In this document: positions 10,669-22,265 of the stretch, piece after piece
Layout of the letters: the number at the start of each line of letters is the position of its first letter
How positions within the stretch are numbered: position 1 is the stretch's first letter
Assembly (NCBI GenBank): GCA_029204225.1
Contig: CM055097.1
Location: forward strand, 47,988,617 to 48,052,616
Length of the DNA stretch: 64,000 nt
Source of the DNA: Diphasiastrum complanatum
Lineage: Eukaryota; Streptophyta; Lycopodiopsida; Lycopodiales; Lycopodiaceae
Direction: 5' to 3'
Translations under genes and position numbers: made by a program
Notes under the pieces: generated by a model
Told to the model about the DNA's origin: nothing
Seen by the model: only the letters and a program-made list of their open reading frames with translations
Databases searched by the model: none

Positions 10669-11424
10669 AAATCAGAGTGGAAGATGAGCATGGGATCAAG
10701 AGGGAGTACACAACTCCAAGGACAACACAACAAAATGGAGTGGCCGAGAGGAAGAATAGGACTTTATGTGAAAGTGCCAAATCCATGAGGTTAGGTGCTA
10801 ATCTTCCAAAACCATTTTGGGATCAAGCTTTGTTGTGGGCTAACTCTCCATGCAATAGGTGGCTGAGTGCTATATTGGATGGAAGAACACCTTTTGAGAT
10901 GCTATTCAAGTGGAGGCAGAGTGTCAACTTTCTTAAAACTTTTGGATGATACTTTCTATGTCAATATAACTCTTGATGAAGGGACAAGGGAGATCCATCT
11001 TCAAGGAAAGGTATATTTGTTGGCTATAGTGAGGTGAGTAAAGCCTACAAGGTTTACATTCCTACTACTAATAAGGTAATTATTGGTAGAGATGTCATTT
11101 TTGATATGGAAATATTCCAAAGGTGCCTTCAAGTGATGATGTTGTGGATGGATCTAACATTCTTGATGTTGATGTAAAGGATCCTACTTTAGATGGTGAT
11201 GATGAAGGACCTTCATCAAGTCAAAATCCAAGGAGAACATCAAGGGAAAGACAAACACATACGATGAGAAAGGTAGGTAAGTGGAAGTGACTCATTTTGC
11301 TATTCTCACATGCTTTGGTGAATCTTCTTGTGTAGATGATGCTATGCAAGTAGATATTGGATATCATGCTGGAAAAGTCCAGTAATGGATCTGGAAAACA
11401 AGTTTTGTTCAATGAATTTGATGG
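10669..11424 (+). mobile_element. Ty1/copia integrase C-terminal remnant (copia 1)
   Basis: The plus strand gives the end of the integrase core and its C-terminal part: QQNGVAERKNRTL with the third catalytic Glu, then KPFWDQALLWANSPCNR and TPFEMLF. After a frame break at 10950 come GIFVGYSEVSKAYKVY and a polar linker (DDEGPSSSQNPRR). Reverse transcriptase and RNase H are absent, and the sequence moves on to a 3' region shared with 24628-24920. It is a decayed, internally deleted copy. Its 5' part is lost at the LTR-like block ending at 10668. Confidence 0.85.
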
Positions 11425-12181
11425 TCAGGTTGATGATCAAGAGGTTGATTTCAAAGGGCTTCAACAAGGCAAAAGGGAAATTGGCAATTTGGAGCTAGTC
11501 AAGAGCATCAAAGGAGAGTCAATTGGCAAAGATGTTATGGATCTATTTTTGCAAGTTATTGAAGAATCAAGTAAGGTTAAAAGAGCAGCAAGGAAGTGTT
11601 ATTCAAGTTTACTTTACTTGTTCAGTCTCATATTTAAGTAGTTTCATGTGGATGTGTGCAAATTGTCAAGATATGGTCAAACTAGCTACAATGGTGAGCA
11701 TCATTTTGATGTTGGATTTGTACTACCATTCATGGCTGGTTTTTCTAATGGAAATGAAGCTATTGGAGGCTCATTAAATCACTCATTCATGGTCAAGTCA
11801 TCAATGATGATAGCATCTTGTGGCAAGATGGAGATGGAGGCTCATTCATGGAGTTTTATGGTGGAGACATATCAAGAAAGGAAGAAGAGAGAGGATACAA
11901 GAAAGCAAATAGTTATTACTCACATTTATTGTTTGGTTGCTATAATTTTCCAGAGAGTTCAAAGTTGATAGCATGGAGGAAACATCTCATTTACATTCAA
12001 TTTGGTTCTTCATGTTCTATTTATATCTTGATGTGTAAAATTGATGTAAGAGAGTGAAGCATCCAAAAAGGACACTATTCTCTATATCAATTATGGATGC
12101 TACTTTAAAGCATTGGGAAAGGACTTGCTTATAAAGCATAGGACTTCACTTGGAGTTTTCTCAAAGTCTATGCTAAAACTA
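11425..12181 (+). repeat. Shared 3' region of the copia 1/2 family
   Basis: 11425-11725 matches 24628-24920 closely, for example GATGATCAAGAGGTTGAT, GGAGCTAGTCAA.AGCATC and ATGTGTGCAAATTGTCAAGA. It lies between the pol relic and the polypurine tract, so it is probably a non-coding or poorly coding 3' part of the element. Open frames here are not conserved between the copies. Confidence 0.7.
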
Positions 12182-12194
12182 GTTGAAGAGGGAG
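12182..12194 (+). other. Polypurine tract
   Basis: GTTGAAGAGGGAG sits immediately before the LTR start TGTGAG, the expected plus-strand primer of the retrotransposon. Confidence 0.7.
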
Positions 12195-12844
12195 TGTGAG
12201 AAATTTCAACTAGTTTTGTTATTTTGGTCATATTTGTATATGTGGCAATTGAGGCCAATTTTCATATTAGACTTAGAGTTTGACTTTTCAAATTTATATT
12301 AGTCTAAAAGCATTTGAATAAAAACTTTTTGAAAGTGTGGAAAAGTGTAGTACACGAGTTTTAGAGATTCAAGTTTGAATGTGGAGACATTTGAATCTAG
12401 TCCACATTAATGCTAGGGTTTTTATATGGAGAGAAACCAAATTTATTAATGAGCCATGGATCTATTATATATATTTTAACACTAGTGGGAAGAGACAAAT
12501 TCTATCTCTATTATCTCACTTCATGCTTATACATGAGTTCTCTTGGGTTCATCTATCCATTGGTGCACTATATTTGTGATATCTTGTAATCTTGTGTGTA
12601 GAATGTTCATTTTATGATATTTTTGGATCCTCATGTGTGAAATACAATAGCTTAATGTTTTTGTATGGAAAAAAACTTCATCATATCATATGTTTGATAT
12701 TTGATCAGGTTCTTATTGAGTTTGCATCTATTTCATAGAGTAGATGTTGATTTTTCTACATTGGCAACAATGGTAGAGTTGATCTCTTTCTAACCAAAGA
12801 TCAGGTTATGGATTTGGATCTTAATTGATCCCAAATTCTTCACA
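12195..12844 (+). mobile_element. 3' LTR of copia 1 (650 bp)
   Basis: It starts TGTGAGAAATTTC and ends AATTCTTCACA, and aligns along its length with the LTR at 22266-22918 (same ends, same internal order). It interrupts a minus-strand copia RT exactly at 12845, so copia 1 entered copia C. Confidence 0.85.
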
Positions 12845-13744
12845 ATCTCCATACCAAGTAGGTAATGAACTGGGCCTAAATTAGTCATCTCAAATTTTGT
12901 GAAAAGCTTGTTTCATACAGTAACCGATTTGAATTGTTGATGGTTAAAGAATCATTGACATATAATGCTATTACGACATAGCTTGACTATTTATACTTGA
13001 GATACACATTTGAATCTGCATAACAACAAGGAAATTGGTGCTACAACAAGAAATGATTAATTATTTCATACCATGTGATAAATGAATATGTCTTCTTGTA
13101 TATATCCGTGAAGAAATGTTGTCTAGACGTCCATCTGATGAATGTCCAGATCTTTTGTAGCAGCTATAGCCAACAAGGTTCAGATAGATTGATGCTTTAC
13201 CACTAGACTCAAAGTTTCAATGTAATCTATTCCATACATTTGCTCATATCCGTTAAACACCTAATTGTGCTGTCCATTTGGATATTGATCCATATGGCTT
13301 AAGCTTTAGTTTGAAGATCCACTTAGTGTCAATGAGTTTGGTACATGCAGGAGGATTAACAAGACTCCAAGTCTTGTTCTTCATTAATGAATGGTACTCA
13401 ACGTGCATGGAAGCTTTCCATTTATTTGTGTCTGACATTGACAATGCTTCTGCAACAGTGGCAGGTTCATCATGACTGATGAACGTCTGAGGAACAAAAT
13501 GATCAGGTTCTTGTTGTTGTCGTGCAAATCTTCAAACTACAGGTTCCTGAGTAGTTGAATGACTGGGATATCTTCAGGTTGTAGCTAAACAATCATAGGT
13601 CTGGGCCTATCGATGGTAAATGGAGTTGTTGGAACAAACTCCTGTATTTGCCGCTTTTGCTTAAAATCATGAAATTGGTATTCAAGGAAGACTACATATC
13701 GGCTGACTGATATCTAACCTATATCATCATCATACATGAGATAT
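12845..13744 (-). mobile_element. Ty1/copia reverse transcriptase fragment (copia C, 5' piece)
   Basis: Read on the minus strand. 13253-13444 gives WKASMHVEYHSL, NKTWSLVNPP and DTKWIFKLK (start of copia RT). 13080-13250 gives a degraded continuation. 12845-12900 gives MTNLGPVHYLLGMEI, the part after the active site. The integrase-RT linker fills 13450-13744. The YVDD box is not readable. The element is cut on the left by LTR 12195-12844 and on the right by the Ty3 LTR at 13745. Confidence 0.8.
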
Positions 13745-14822
13745 TGTTAGTGGATTCCAGAGAATCCCCAGATGCCGAGCCAAGCTGAAGACACAAAATA
13801 TCTCTCACCCATGACCGAGGAGGTCTCAAAAGGAGGAGAGCAGAAGAAGCTGAGAGCCGAGAAATTACTGGCTAGGATGACAGTTAATTATCTATGTGAG
13901 CCTACATGGTGTTTCCTAGAGAAGGAACAACCATGTGGGAGCTAGTAATATTTCCTAGGCATTGTAAATGAATGTAGACCCCCCTTAAATAATTTAGAGT
14001 GAGCCACCTTTTGATGGTGACCTCTAGTGGAAGGGCAAATTCTACTTGTATTTTCCAAATTAGTGGAATTGCCACTTGGGCTCCACATGGGCAGCCTTCT
14101 TGCTCATTTAAGAGCCCCCCTCTCTTGTGAGGGAGCTTTTGAATGTATTGTCAAGTTCTCTTGAGTAAATAAAGATCTTCCACGAGTTCTTGATTATTGC
14201 TAAGCTCCTTGTGTTCTTGAGTGAAATTCCTATGAGCATGTTTTGATTTCCTTTTGTGTTGTGGATTAACTAGATTTCTTGCTTACTCTCTTGCTTCTTA
14301 GTTGTGGATTAGATTTCATTTCTTGTTTGTGGATTAATGTAGGAATCAGCATTCAAGTAAACTAAATAGGCTGAATTTGTGGTGTAGATCTTGCATATTT
14401 TCTTACATTCCAGTTGTTCTTAGGCATTCCAAGCATCAAAAAATGGGTGTTTCTTGATTCTTGGGCTGCTAAAGTGCTGTTAGGAATCTAATTTTCTTGT
14501 TTCTTGTTGAGTGGTTTAATCTTGTCATTGTTTTGTTCCCTGTTTTTAGTAGATAATTGTAGAATCGCTCCTTGATTCAGAACGATGATCTATATTGAGC
14601 TAGAATTGGTTGCATGGCTTGCTTATGCATGCAGCTAAGTAACGAATCTGTCTCTCCCCACTGATAGACTGGAAAATACTCATTGTAATCTGAGAAAATG
14701 CTTTTGCTTGGAAACCGTTCTAATAAGAAGAAGAATCGTAAAGAACCGTAACCTATAGGAGTAACAAGAAGAAAGAACGATAAAAGAAACCGTGTTCATA
14801 GATTCAATGGAATCTGTGAACA
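13745..14822 (+). mobile_element. 5' LTR of a Ty3/gypsy element (about 1,078 bp)
   Basis: It starts TGTTAGTGG and ends GTGAACA. It contains an AATAAA-type signal (AGTAAATAAAGATC near 14164) and a pyrimidine-rich leader. Two bases later lies a tRNA-Asp-like primer site, and Ty3 gag and pol follow on the same strand. The matching 3' LTR is not in the window. Confidence 0.7.
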
Positions 14823-14824
14823 TT

Positions 14825-14836
14825 TGGCGCTATTCC
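14825..14836 (+). other. Primer-binding site, tRNA-Asp-like
   Basis: TGGCGCTATTCC resembles TGGCGCCGTTGCC, the tRNA-Asp primer site used by Athila-type plant Ty3 elements. The first six bases match exactly. Confidence 0.5.
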
Positions 14837-15179
14837 ACAGCTACACAGACACTAAATCAAGCCACACCTTTCGGATCTGTGCTGCAAAACCATCTCTCTG
14901 AGGTCTCCCACATGTTTCATTACAGAGAGCCACTTTGGTCCTGACCGACGTGCAGCTCAATTCTCAACCGAGGCTTCACGCTCATTACCAAGCCGAGCTC
15001 CATGACTCTCGTCTGGACCAGACAGCTAGCTACACACCAACCCTCGACCGAGCCACTACTTACAAAAAAAAAAAATCCTATGATGTCCTGAGTTACACTT
15101 CAATCGAGGCTCATCGATCAGATCTCGATCGAGGCTTTCACAGACCTTCCATCGCAACTCGACCAAGGACTTTTTGTTA

Positions 15180-15620
15180 AATCTCAACCGGAGCCTTAAG
15201 TCCTGATCTCAACAGATGCATTCTGTCCCATCTCAACCAGAGCCCATCGCTTCCATCTCGACTGACACACTGACTCCCATCTCACTGGAGCCGAAGCGCT
15301 CCTTTAAATCTTGACCGGAGTCGAAGCACTTGCCTAAATCTTGACCGGAGCCGAAGCACTTGCTTAAATATCAACCGGAGCCAAAGCGCTCCTTCAAATA
15401 TCAACCAGAGCTGAAGCGCTCTTTCAAAACTCAACCGGAGCCGACGCGCTCTTTCAAAACTCAATCGGAGCCGACACGCTCTTTCAAATCTCAACCGGAG
15501 CCCATTGCTCAAATCTCGACCGAGGAGATTTTGGGTTCAATCTCAACCAGAGAGTTTTTTCAATTCTCGACCGGAGGTTCTGGGTCCAATCTCGACTGAA
15601 GGGATTCCTCATAATCTCAA
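15180..15620 (+). repeat. Degenerate tandem repeats of about 30 bp in the Ty3 leader
   Basis: More than ten units built on CTCAACCGGAGCCGAAGCGC with variable spacers. The best-kept 30-bp copies lie at about 15360-15500. The array sits between primer site and gag. Open frames on both strands here reflect the 30-bp (three-divisible) period. Confidence 0.8.
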
Positions 15621-16097
15621 CTGGACCGTAATCCACGCAAGACCACAGAACCTTCAAAAGACGATCGGAACCTGTCGAGTACAACAGACCGCAATCAACC
15701 ACCCTTGAACCACAATAGCAACCATTCAACCGCAAACCGACCGCACTTCGACTGCATTCGTAATGCCCACATTCAGCCGTTCCAGTCGCATTCAACCACA
15801 AACTGGCCGCATTCCAATTGCACCCACAGTGGATCCGTAGCAACCTCATTCTGAACAAAGATTCCAACGAGTCAAATTACCAAAGAGTCCAAGAGGCCTA
15901 TTTTCATATTTCTAAGGTACTCTAGAGTGTTATGGATCGTCCTTACGATCTGAATTCCACAGAGGACTAACCACCAGAGATGGTCTCCCCATCCACCAAA
16001 CAGGCCAGATTTAATAGATATTCCAGGATGAAATCCCAAGTCCAAGAGCGATCCACCAACCCATTCGACAGATGGGAACCCATGCGTTTTGAAGCTC

Positions 16098-16296
16098 CAT
16101 ATGATTGAACACATTTTCGGAGCTTTTGCAAATAATGTTCCGCGTACTGAAAAATGTACTCCAAAGTTAGATTTACCTAAGTACGACGGTAACACTGATT
16201 CTAAAAGATTTCTTCAAATCTTTGAGAATGCATGTGATGTCTGAAGAAACAAAACGTTTCTATTTACAAAGCCTTGCTAGCTTTCAGCCCTCAGCC
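16098..16296 (+). mobile_element. Ty3/gypsy gag fragment
   Basis: The plus strand reads FGAFANNVPRTEKC, then PKLDLPKYDGNTD and FLQIFENACDV, the N-terminal signature of plant Ty3 gag, followed after a frame change by EETKRFYLQSLASF. It is cut at about 16297 by LTR-like DNA. Confidence 0.75.
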
Positions 16297-16828
16297 TGAC
16301 GAAAACATTCGCGAACTTGAAAGTCATGAGACACGAAACATGAAAAGTTTTGCGAACACAAAAGTCAAAGGAGACGAAGATGAACGGTTTGCGAACACGA
16401 AAGATTCACGAACAAGAATCTTTTGCAGCCCAGTACGAGAGAAAGGCAGACGAGCAAAACAAAACCAATGACGGAGACAAAACCAACGACGCGACACGAA
16501 AAATATCACGAAACCCGTTTTGCCCTCACGCTCCAAAGAGTACCAGCAAAGATTGCACAAGTATCCAGAAGTACAGAAATCTGATCTAATGGCATGACGT
16601 CAGCAGATACTCCCTAGGTCATGGCTAATCTGCCACTCTTGTAATTCCCTAATTAGTTGTAGATGCTTAATCACTCTAATCTTAGATTTATATAGAGCGA
16701 CTACACTTACTGGATGATACTTGACATATAGATAAATATAATACATGTACAGTGTAATGCAGTAGTCTGATGCTAGTAAGCAATCAAGACGAAATACAGA
16801 CAACAAGTCCGCCTACGTGTGAGATGAG
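16297..16828 (+). mobile_element. Solo-LTR-like insertion between gag and pol
   Basis: It starts TGACGAAAACATTCGCG and shares with the reverse complement of 9567-10668 the core GGCTAATCTGCCACTCTTG and the TTAGTTGTAGATG block. It is flanked by Ty3 gag and Ty3 RT of one element, which fits a solo LTR inside it. The right limit is only approximate. Confidence 0.5.
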
Positions 16829-17730
16829 AAATACAGGGATGTATTTGCATGGAACTATATAGAAATGAAAGGAATTCCACCTGAAGTAGTGGTTCATACG
16901 ATTCTTTCGGAAGACAACGCTAAGCCTATTCGGGCTAAACCTTACAAAGGTAACCCCGTCTATCGCGAAAGAATCGATCCCAATCGATGTCGTGTCGACA
17001 CTGCTGCAGAAGCTGTGGATATTCTCCCATCTTCTACAGACATTGACACACTCATCATCCCATTTATGATGATTGACCCGATTCCTATAGCATGGTGCCC
17101 AAGAGAACCTAGTGTCTCTATCGCCCATGTTTCAGAAGAAGGTATTATTTCCATGGATGATGTAGAAATGACGGATGAACATGTACTCCTATATCTAGAT
17201 GCCCAACGTTATCCGCCAAAAGTAATTCCTCAGGAGATCAAGTCACCAGGGTCGTTGGCTCATGTCCAACTAACATCCAAAGTACCCAACACACAAGCAT
17301 ATAGGCCCAAATCCAAAGTATACACATGGGATGCGTATCCAGATGAAGTCTGGGATACAATCGATGACGAGATGATCAGTGAGGCAACAACACCGCCTAC
17401 TCAAAAACCACAAAAACCTCAGTTACCAAAAAATAAAATTATCGATACAAAATTAATCGAGCGTCAAAAACAAATGCGTGAGAAGCTTAAGTAGCCGATT
17501 AAGCCCTTGTCTAAGGAGACAAAATCCAAACCTTTAGACCACGCTTCCACGTCTGGTAGTGACTCAACAAAGATGATTCCCAAAGTTCCAGAAAACTTTG
17601 TGAAACCACCTTTCGATCTCCCATGCAAATTTAAAGATTTTACACTGGATGATGTTGTCATCCAGTTACCACAGCCACACCGGAAACCTACGCAAGTTCC
17701 AACTCCTTTGAAAGACCAGCTAAAACGATG
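16829..17730 (+). mobile_element. Ty3/gypsy polyprotein, linker before RT, with a misplaced RT segment
   Basis: 16829-16978 encodes the RT N-terminal segment (YRDVFAWN, MKGIPPEVVVHTI, AKPYKGNPVYRERID) and is a diverged copy of 17833-17982 about 1 kb downstream. After it the frame continues to 17494 with an acidic, proline-rich sequence, then 17507-17730 in a new frame. No protease DSG/DTG motif was found. It is probably the protease-RT linker of the same element. Confidence 0.6.
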
Positions 17731-18417
17731 TCGTTAAACCTTAAAGATCTTGACGAGGAGACAGATTGTCTAGTTCATGTTGGTGTACACCTTTCGTCAG
17801 AACAACTTTTTGATCAAGAAATTTTACTTCGCAAATATAGGGATGTATTTGCATGGAACTATATGGAAATGAAAGGAATTCTGCCGAAAGTCATGGTTCA
17901 TACGATTCCTTTAGAAGACAACGCTAAGCCTATTTGGGCTAAACCTTACCAAAGTAACCCTGTCTATCGTGAGAGGATCGATGAGGATATTAAGAAATTG
18001 CTGGATGCTAGCTTCATTTATGAAGTTCAACATACTGATTGGGTATCACCAATTGTGGTTGTACCCAAGAAAAATGGCAAACTTCGTATCTGTGTCGATT
18101 TTAATAACCTTAATGCGGTTACGAAGAAAGACCATTTTCCCTTGCCTTCAATGACCCAAATCTTAGAGGAAATGGCAGGAGCTGAAGCTTTCAGCTTCTT
18201 GGATGGATTCAACGGTTATTTCCTTGTTCAAATAGCCCCTGAAGATAAACATAAAACGGCCTTTGCCACAGAGATTGGGGTTTACGCTTATAACGTCATG
18301 TCTTTTGGCTTATGCAACGCCCCTTCAACACGTCTAGGGACTCCCTCATTACATTCAAGGCTATTTCGGTCAAAAGCTTGTGAAATATATAAAGGCCAAC
18401 CACATCTTAAAACATGA
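17728..18417 (+). mobile_element. Ty3/gypsy reverse transcriptase, truncated before the active site
   Basis: The 229-codon frame holds RT palm and finger motifs: VVVPKKNGKLRICVDFNNLN, KDHFPLPSMTQILEE, FSFLDGFNGYFLVQIAPED and VMSFGLCNAPST. It then passes into unrelated residues (about codon 200) before the YxDD box. RNase H and integrase are missing, so the element is 3' truncated. A related RT/RNase H scrap lies at 21105-21360 on the same strand. Confidence 0.9.
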
Positions 18418-19793
18418 AGTAATTCGATTAAGACACCACAATAAAGCCTATAAGTATTAAAAGAAATATTTATGTTCAAACATGTAAACATGTATATGAT
18501 CTATGTCAAGACATTAACACCTATGGAAAATAGCCATGGAATTGTGGGAGCTAAGATGCATTTGGCCGGCTATTTCCCATAATAGTCAACCTCTTGACAT
18601 CTTCCAAAGAGGGAGCCATTTTTTTCAAAGGTTTTTGTGGGTGCCATAAAAAATGCCAAAAGACAAGAATGGATCAAAATGCATGGAATGAGTGAAAAAA
18701 ATCTCTCTTGCCTTCTTCTACTCCCTCGGAGTCCCTTTATGCCTTTCAAAAACATTGTAAGTATTCTTCAGAAAAGTGTTTGAATCTTAGAAACAACACA
18801 TTTCAAACTTTCAGCCTCCTGAATCTCATGTGTATAACTAGTTTCCATGAACTGAGTTCCATGTGACATGTGAGAAGGCATTGGGAGATTGACAAAAATG
18901 GCAATTCCTTTGCACTTATGTATACGAAAATCTAATCTGAAAGTGATAAGTAATAAGCCAATTTCAACAACGAGCTTGTTAAGCTTTATCGATTTTTTGG
19001 TTTTTTGCTGCATTGATTTGATCGTTGTCGGTTGATAATCAATAGAATATAATGTACAAATTGCCTTTGCCAATATGTTCGAATTGCTCATTCAATGCTC
19101 TATGTTCCCAATTGCTCTCGTACTTTGAAGTTAGGTCGCTTGCTCTGCAAATCCTTCCTTACAATTGCTTTTCTTTTCTCAGTACTGTTATCTGCTGCGT
19201 GGAGTGATAAGTCAGAACCCGTGCCTCAGCTTTTGTTGTGTTGAGTCTGGATCTAAATTACTGGGTTCGACAATCGGGCTGATTCTGGCAGCTGGGCTGG
19301 TGACAAGTCCAGCTCTAACTAGATACACAGATAGAGTGCTGGGTGAGTTGATGTTTTGTTTCTTCTAGTCAATATCCTCATTTGGGTGAAAGCATGTAGT
19401 CATTTCGGAATCTGACATACTAGGGTAGTCTAGGGGAAAGAAGCTGATCTTCATCAACATGTCACTTATTGGAGGAGTGTGAGGACCTCCGACGTCCAGC
19501 ACTTATCGGAGGAGTGAAGAAGGACCGGCACCAGCAAGACAGAGCAATAGAAACTTAAATCCAAAAGCTTTAAGTTTCCTCCAGTGCTTCAGGATAATTT
19601 TTTCGCTATTCCCTTGTGATCAGCTCCGCAAATGTGCATCCGTACTAGTAACAAACATATTAGAAGCTAAGAGGCTTGTATTGCCTGGAATTGTAGAGAT
19701 TCATTCTGCGAAGGTGCTTGAAAAGCTACATTCACGGATGAATCAAATCTCTTGTAAGTGAGTGCTGCTTTTACAAACTCACCAAAGGTAATC
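18418..19793. other. No gene recognised; possible upstream exon near 19183-19342
   Basis: 18418-19150 shows no protein or LTR ends. TTTTCTTTTCTCAG at about 19169-19182 looks like a splice acceptor and GGGTGAG near 19341 like a donor, so 19183-19342 could be a 5' leader exon of the ATL gene downstream. No coding meaning was found in it. Confidence 0.3.
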
Positions 19794-20378
19794 ATGCCAA
19801 TGATTGCCACTCAGCCACAGGAGGTGCTCGCCAATCAGAAGAACATCAAGCCCGGCGAGCTTGTGTTTGTGGGCGGAATCGCGGCAATCGCAGCTCTACT
19901 TTTCATTTTCTTTCTAGCTTGGGGTTGGTTGAAACACTACTTGAAGAAACTATCTCGATCAGGTTCGCCCCCTGGATCGCCAGAACCGCCTCAGGTTATT
20001 GTAAATGGCGTAGATCCAGCGGTGCTGGAAGTGTTTCCGATAATCGTCTTCTCGTATCACGATGATGATAATAAAATTGATGATCCGGAATGTGCAGTGT
20101 GTCTCAACTTCTTTAAGGACAATGAAGTGCTCCGACTTCTTCCAAGCTGCATGCACGGCTTTCATCTTCACTGCATCGAATTATGGCTACAATCGCATTC
20201 TACGTGTCCTCTTTGTAGACGCAACGTTGTGGTGATGAAGGATGAGCTTGCAAGAACTCATACATTTCTCAGGGATCATACTTCTGAGCCGTCAGTGGTA
20301 GCTCGGCAGTCGCTGGAGTTGCCTGAGCTATGTGATAAAGATAAAGCAGTACTTGTCTCAGCATCTTCATCTAAATAG
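19794..20378 (+). CDS. ATL-type RING-H2 E3 ubiquitin ligase, membrane-anchored
   Basis: A 194-residue, uninterrupted, intronless frame. ATL proteins are membrane-bound E3 ligases that pass ubiquitin from E2 enzymes to targets, often in defence or growth. From the ATG at 19794: a short leader; a hydrophobic helix at residues 22-46 (LVFVGGIAAIAALLFIFFLA); a basic stretch (KHYLKKLSR); a GLD-like box with GVD (NGVDPAVLEVFPIIVF, about 71-86); and a RING-H2 at about 100-143 with spacing C-x2-C-x15-C-x-H-x2-H-x2-C-x10-C-x2-C, including the conserved WLQSHSTCPLCR end. All eight metal ligands are present. The tail is Ser-rich. An upstream in-frame GTG at 19758 is not a likely plant start; ATG 19800 is an alternative. 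This is the clearest intact gene in the window. Confidence 0.92.
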   Translation: MPMIATQPQEVLANQKNIKPGELVFVGGIAAIAALLFIFFLAWGWLKHYLKKLSRSGSPPGSPEPPQVIVNGVDPAVLEVFPIIVFSYHDDDNKIDDPECAVCLNFFKDNEVLRLLPSCMHGFHLHCIELWLQSHSTCPLCRRNVVVMKDELARTHTFLRDHTSEPSVVARQSLELPELCDKDKAVLVSASSSK

Positions 20379-21104
20379 CCATGAAATTCTGGTATAGCTA
20401 AGCTGGTCGTTGATGGGTGTGCACTGTGTGAGTGCCTGGATTGTTAAGTTCATGGATGATTGTATGCGAACAAATGATCGCATTGCCTTTGCATCCATCC
20501 ATGATAATCTTCTGAGATTGACCTTATGGAAGGAGCTTTAAACCTCCACTCAGATGGAGTTCATCTGATGCACTATTTTTTATGACAGCATGTAGATTAT
20601 GGGACTTACGCAAGCTCCTCGCAACTTTATGGAAGCAAACTTTTTCATGCAAAATGATTGTTCATGACTTTTTTTCTAGAATGTTTGCACTAGTGATCAG
20701 GTACTGTGATAAACGTCATAAAGTTTTGTTAGAATAGTACTAATTTGCAATACTTTCTTTGAGTTATCTAAGCTAGCTAGAGCTAATTGTTGGCATTGTC
20801 CTTTCTTGTGGAGATAATTGTTAGCGAAGTTGATGTATTTTGTAGTGGTTTTAGAACTTTTAGAATCATTCCAGAATATTCATTAACTTGGCAAGGCTAC
20901 TGGTTATCATTGTCCTGATAAATATCTATAAAAAATATTCATTTGTTCACTTTTGCTTGGTATCTATCATTTCAACTATAAAAAATATTCATTTGTTCAC
21001 TTTTGCTTGGTATCTATCATTTCAACAACTGTAGAGTTGATGAGCTATCCATGTTAGTGGGTTAATGTGCTAATTCCTATTGAGGGAATATAAATCAATT
21101 TGTG
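20379..21104. other. 3' flank of the ATL gene, non-coding
   Basis: A/T-rich with no reading frame of note. It contains the exact 50-bp tandem duplication at 20926-21025. Confidence 0.4.
20926..21025. repeat. Perfect 50-bp tandem duplication
   Basis: Two identical adjacent 50-bp units (20926-20975 and 20976-21025), each beginning CTATAAAAAATATTC. Their identity implies a recent event or an assembly artefact. Confidence 0.95.
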
Positions 21105-21360
21105 GTTTCGGAGATTCCTTGAGGAAAATGCTAAGGTAGCAGCCCCGCTCAATACTCTGACAAAAGGGATTGTTAATAAAAAGAAAAAGAGTAATCAACC
21201 TAGTCCGCCTGTTATTTGGAACGAGGATTTAAATTAGTGTTTTGAGAAACTTAAAACTTTGATTGTTTCAGCTCCCGTGTTACAAATTGTAGATCCCGAT
21301 TTACCTTACGTCGTGAGAACTGACTCAAGTGATACTGCAATTGAAGCAGTTCTATTATAG
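21105..21360 (+). mobile_element. Ty3/gypsy RT-RNase H junction fragment
   Basis: The plus strand gives RFLEENAKVAAPLNTLTKG, VIWNEDLN, LKTLIVSAPVLQIVDPDLPY and RTDSSDTAIEAVL, the RT connection and the start of RNase H. In-frame stops at about 21234 and 21358 show decay. Confidence 0.75.
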
Positions 21361-22265
21361 AATGAGAGGACTTTTTAGTTTTGTGGACAAAGAAATGACC
21401 CTTTACTCTATTTGCATGATGTAAGACTTGTATTGAAATGTATAAAGTTTTCTAATGTGATGATTTGCTTGCCATGATACAAGAAAAAACATGGATCGAT
21501 TATAATAAGTGCTAGATAGAGTTCAATACATTACTGGGATGATTTGTATGTTTGAAATGAGATTCAAAGATTGGTATGAGAAAGAAGACAACATTGCATT
21601 TGCATGCATTGTAATTCTTGGCTCATGGAAATGTATAAAAGGAGAAGGGTTTCTAGTATAAAGTTTTATCTTTTATCTTTTAGTTGCAAAATGGCCACAT
21701 AGTTTTTGTGTGCTTGTATTGTAATCTATCATCGGGGGCTTAGGTATGCTACTTAGTTTTTTGCCTAGTTAAAAATCTTATAAAATGTGCATGTGTCAAT
21801 GTTTCAAGTAAAAAATGTGATCCAAAATTAAACAATGATTTTACATTTCAATAGCTAGTTCCATGTAAAAATTGATTAGATAAACTACAATATGCCATAT
21901 CATTTAGACTTGCTTCTAGTAGAGTATCTATGACGACCACTTTAATTTGAAATATGCAAACTTTTTTTTATAAGAGTGATTTATAAATTGAAAAATGATT
22001 ATTTAATTATTGAAGGCCAACATGATCTTTGTTGGAAATGAAAGTTCATATTTTTAAAACCTCTTGGTACTTCATCATTTTGAATGGGTATTTTTCAAGG
22101 AGCCCAAGAATGTTGGGTAGGTGTGTATTGTATTTCCACCACCCATAGACTCAAGCTAAGATCTCTCACCATTTTGGTTGTTTCATAGTTGGATTGGAGC
22201 CTATTTTTGTAGTTTTGCAATTTAGGACTAAAAAAATCCAACACTAACCCTAGTCTTGTCTGTAT
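21361..22265. other. A/T-rich non-coding stretch
   Basis: No gene or repeat was recognised before the LTR at 22266. Confidence 0.35.

Noticed and set aside
15282-15600. Arg/Leu-rich and Pro/Glu-rich frames
   Set aside because: They follow the 30-bp tandem repeat of the Ty3 leader.
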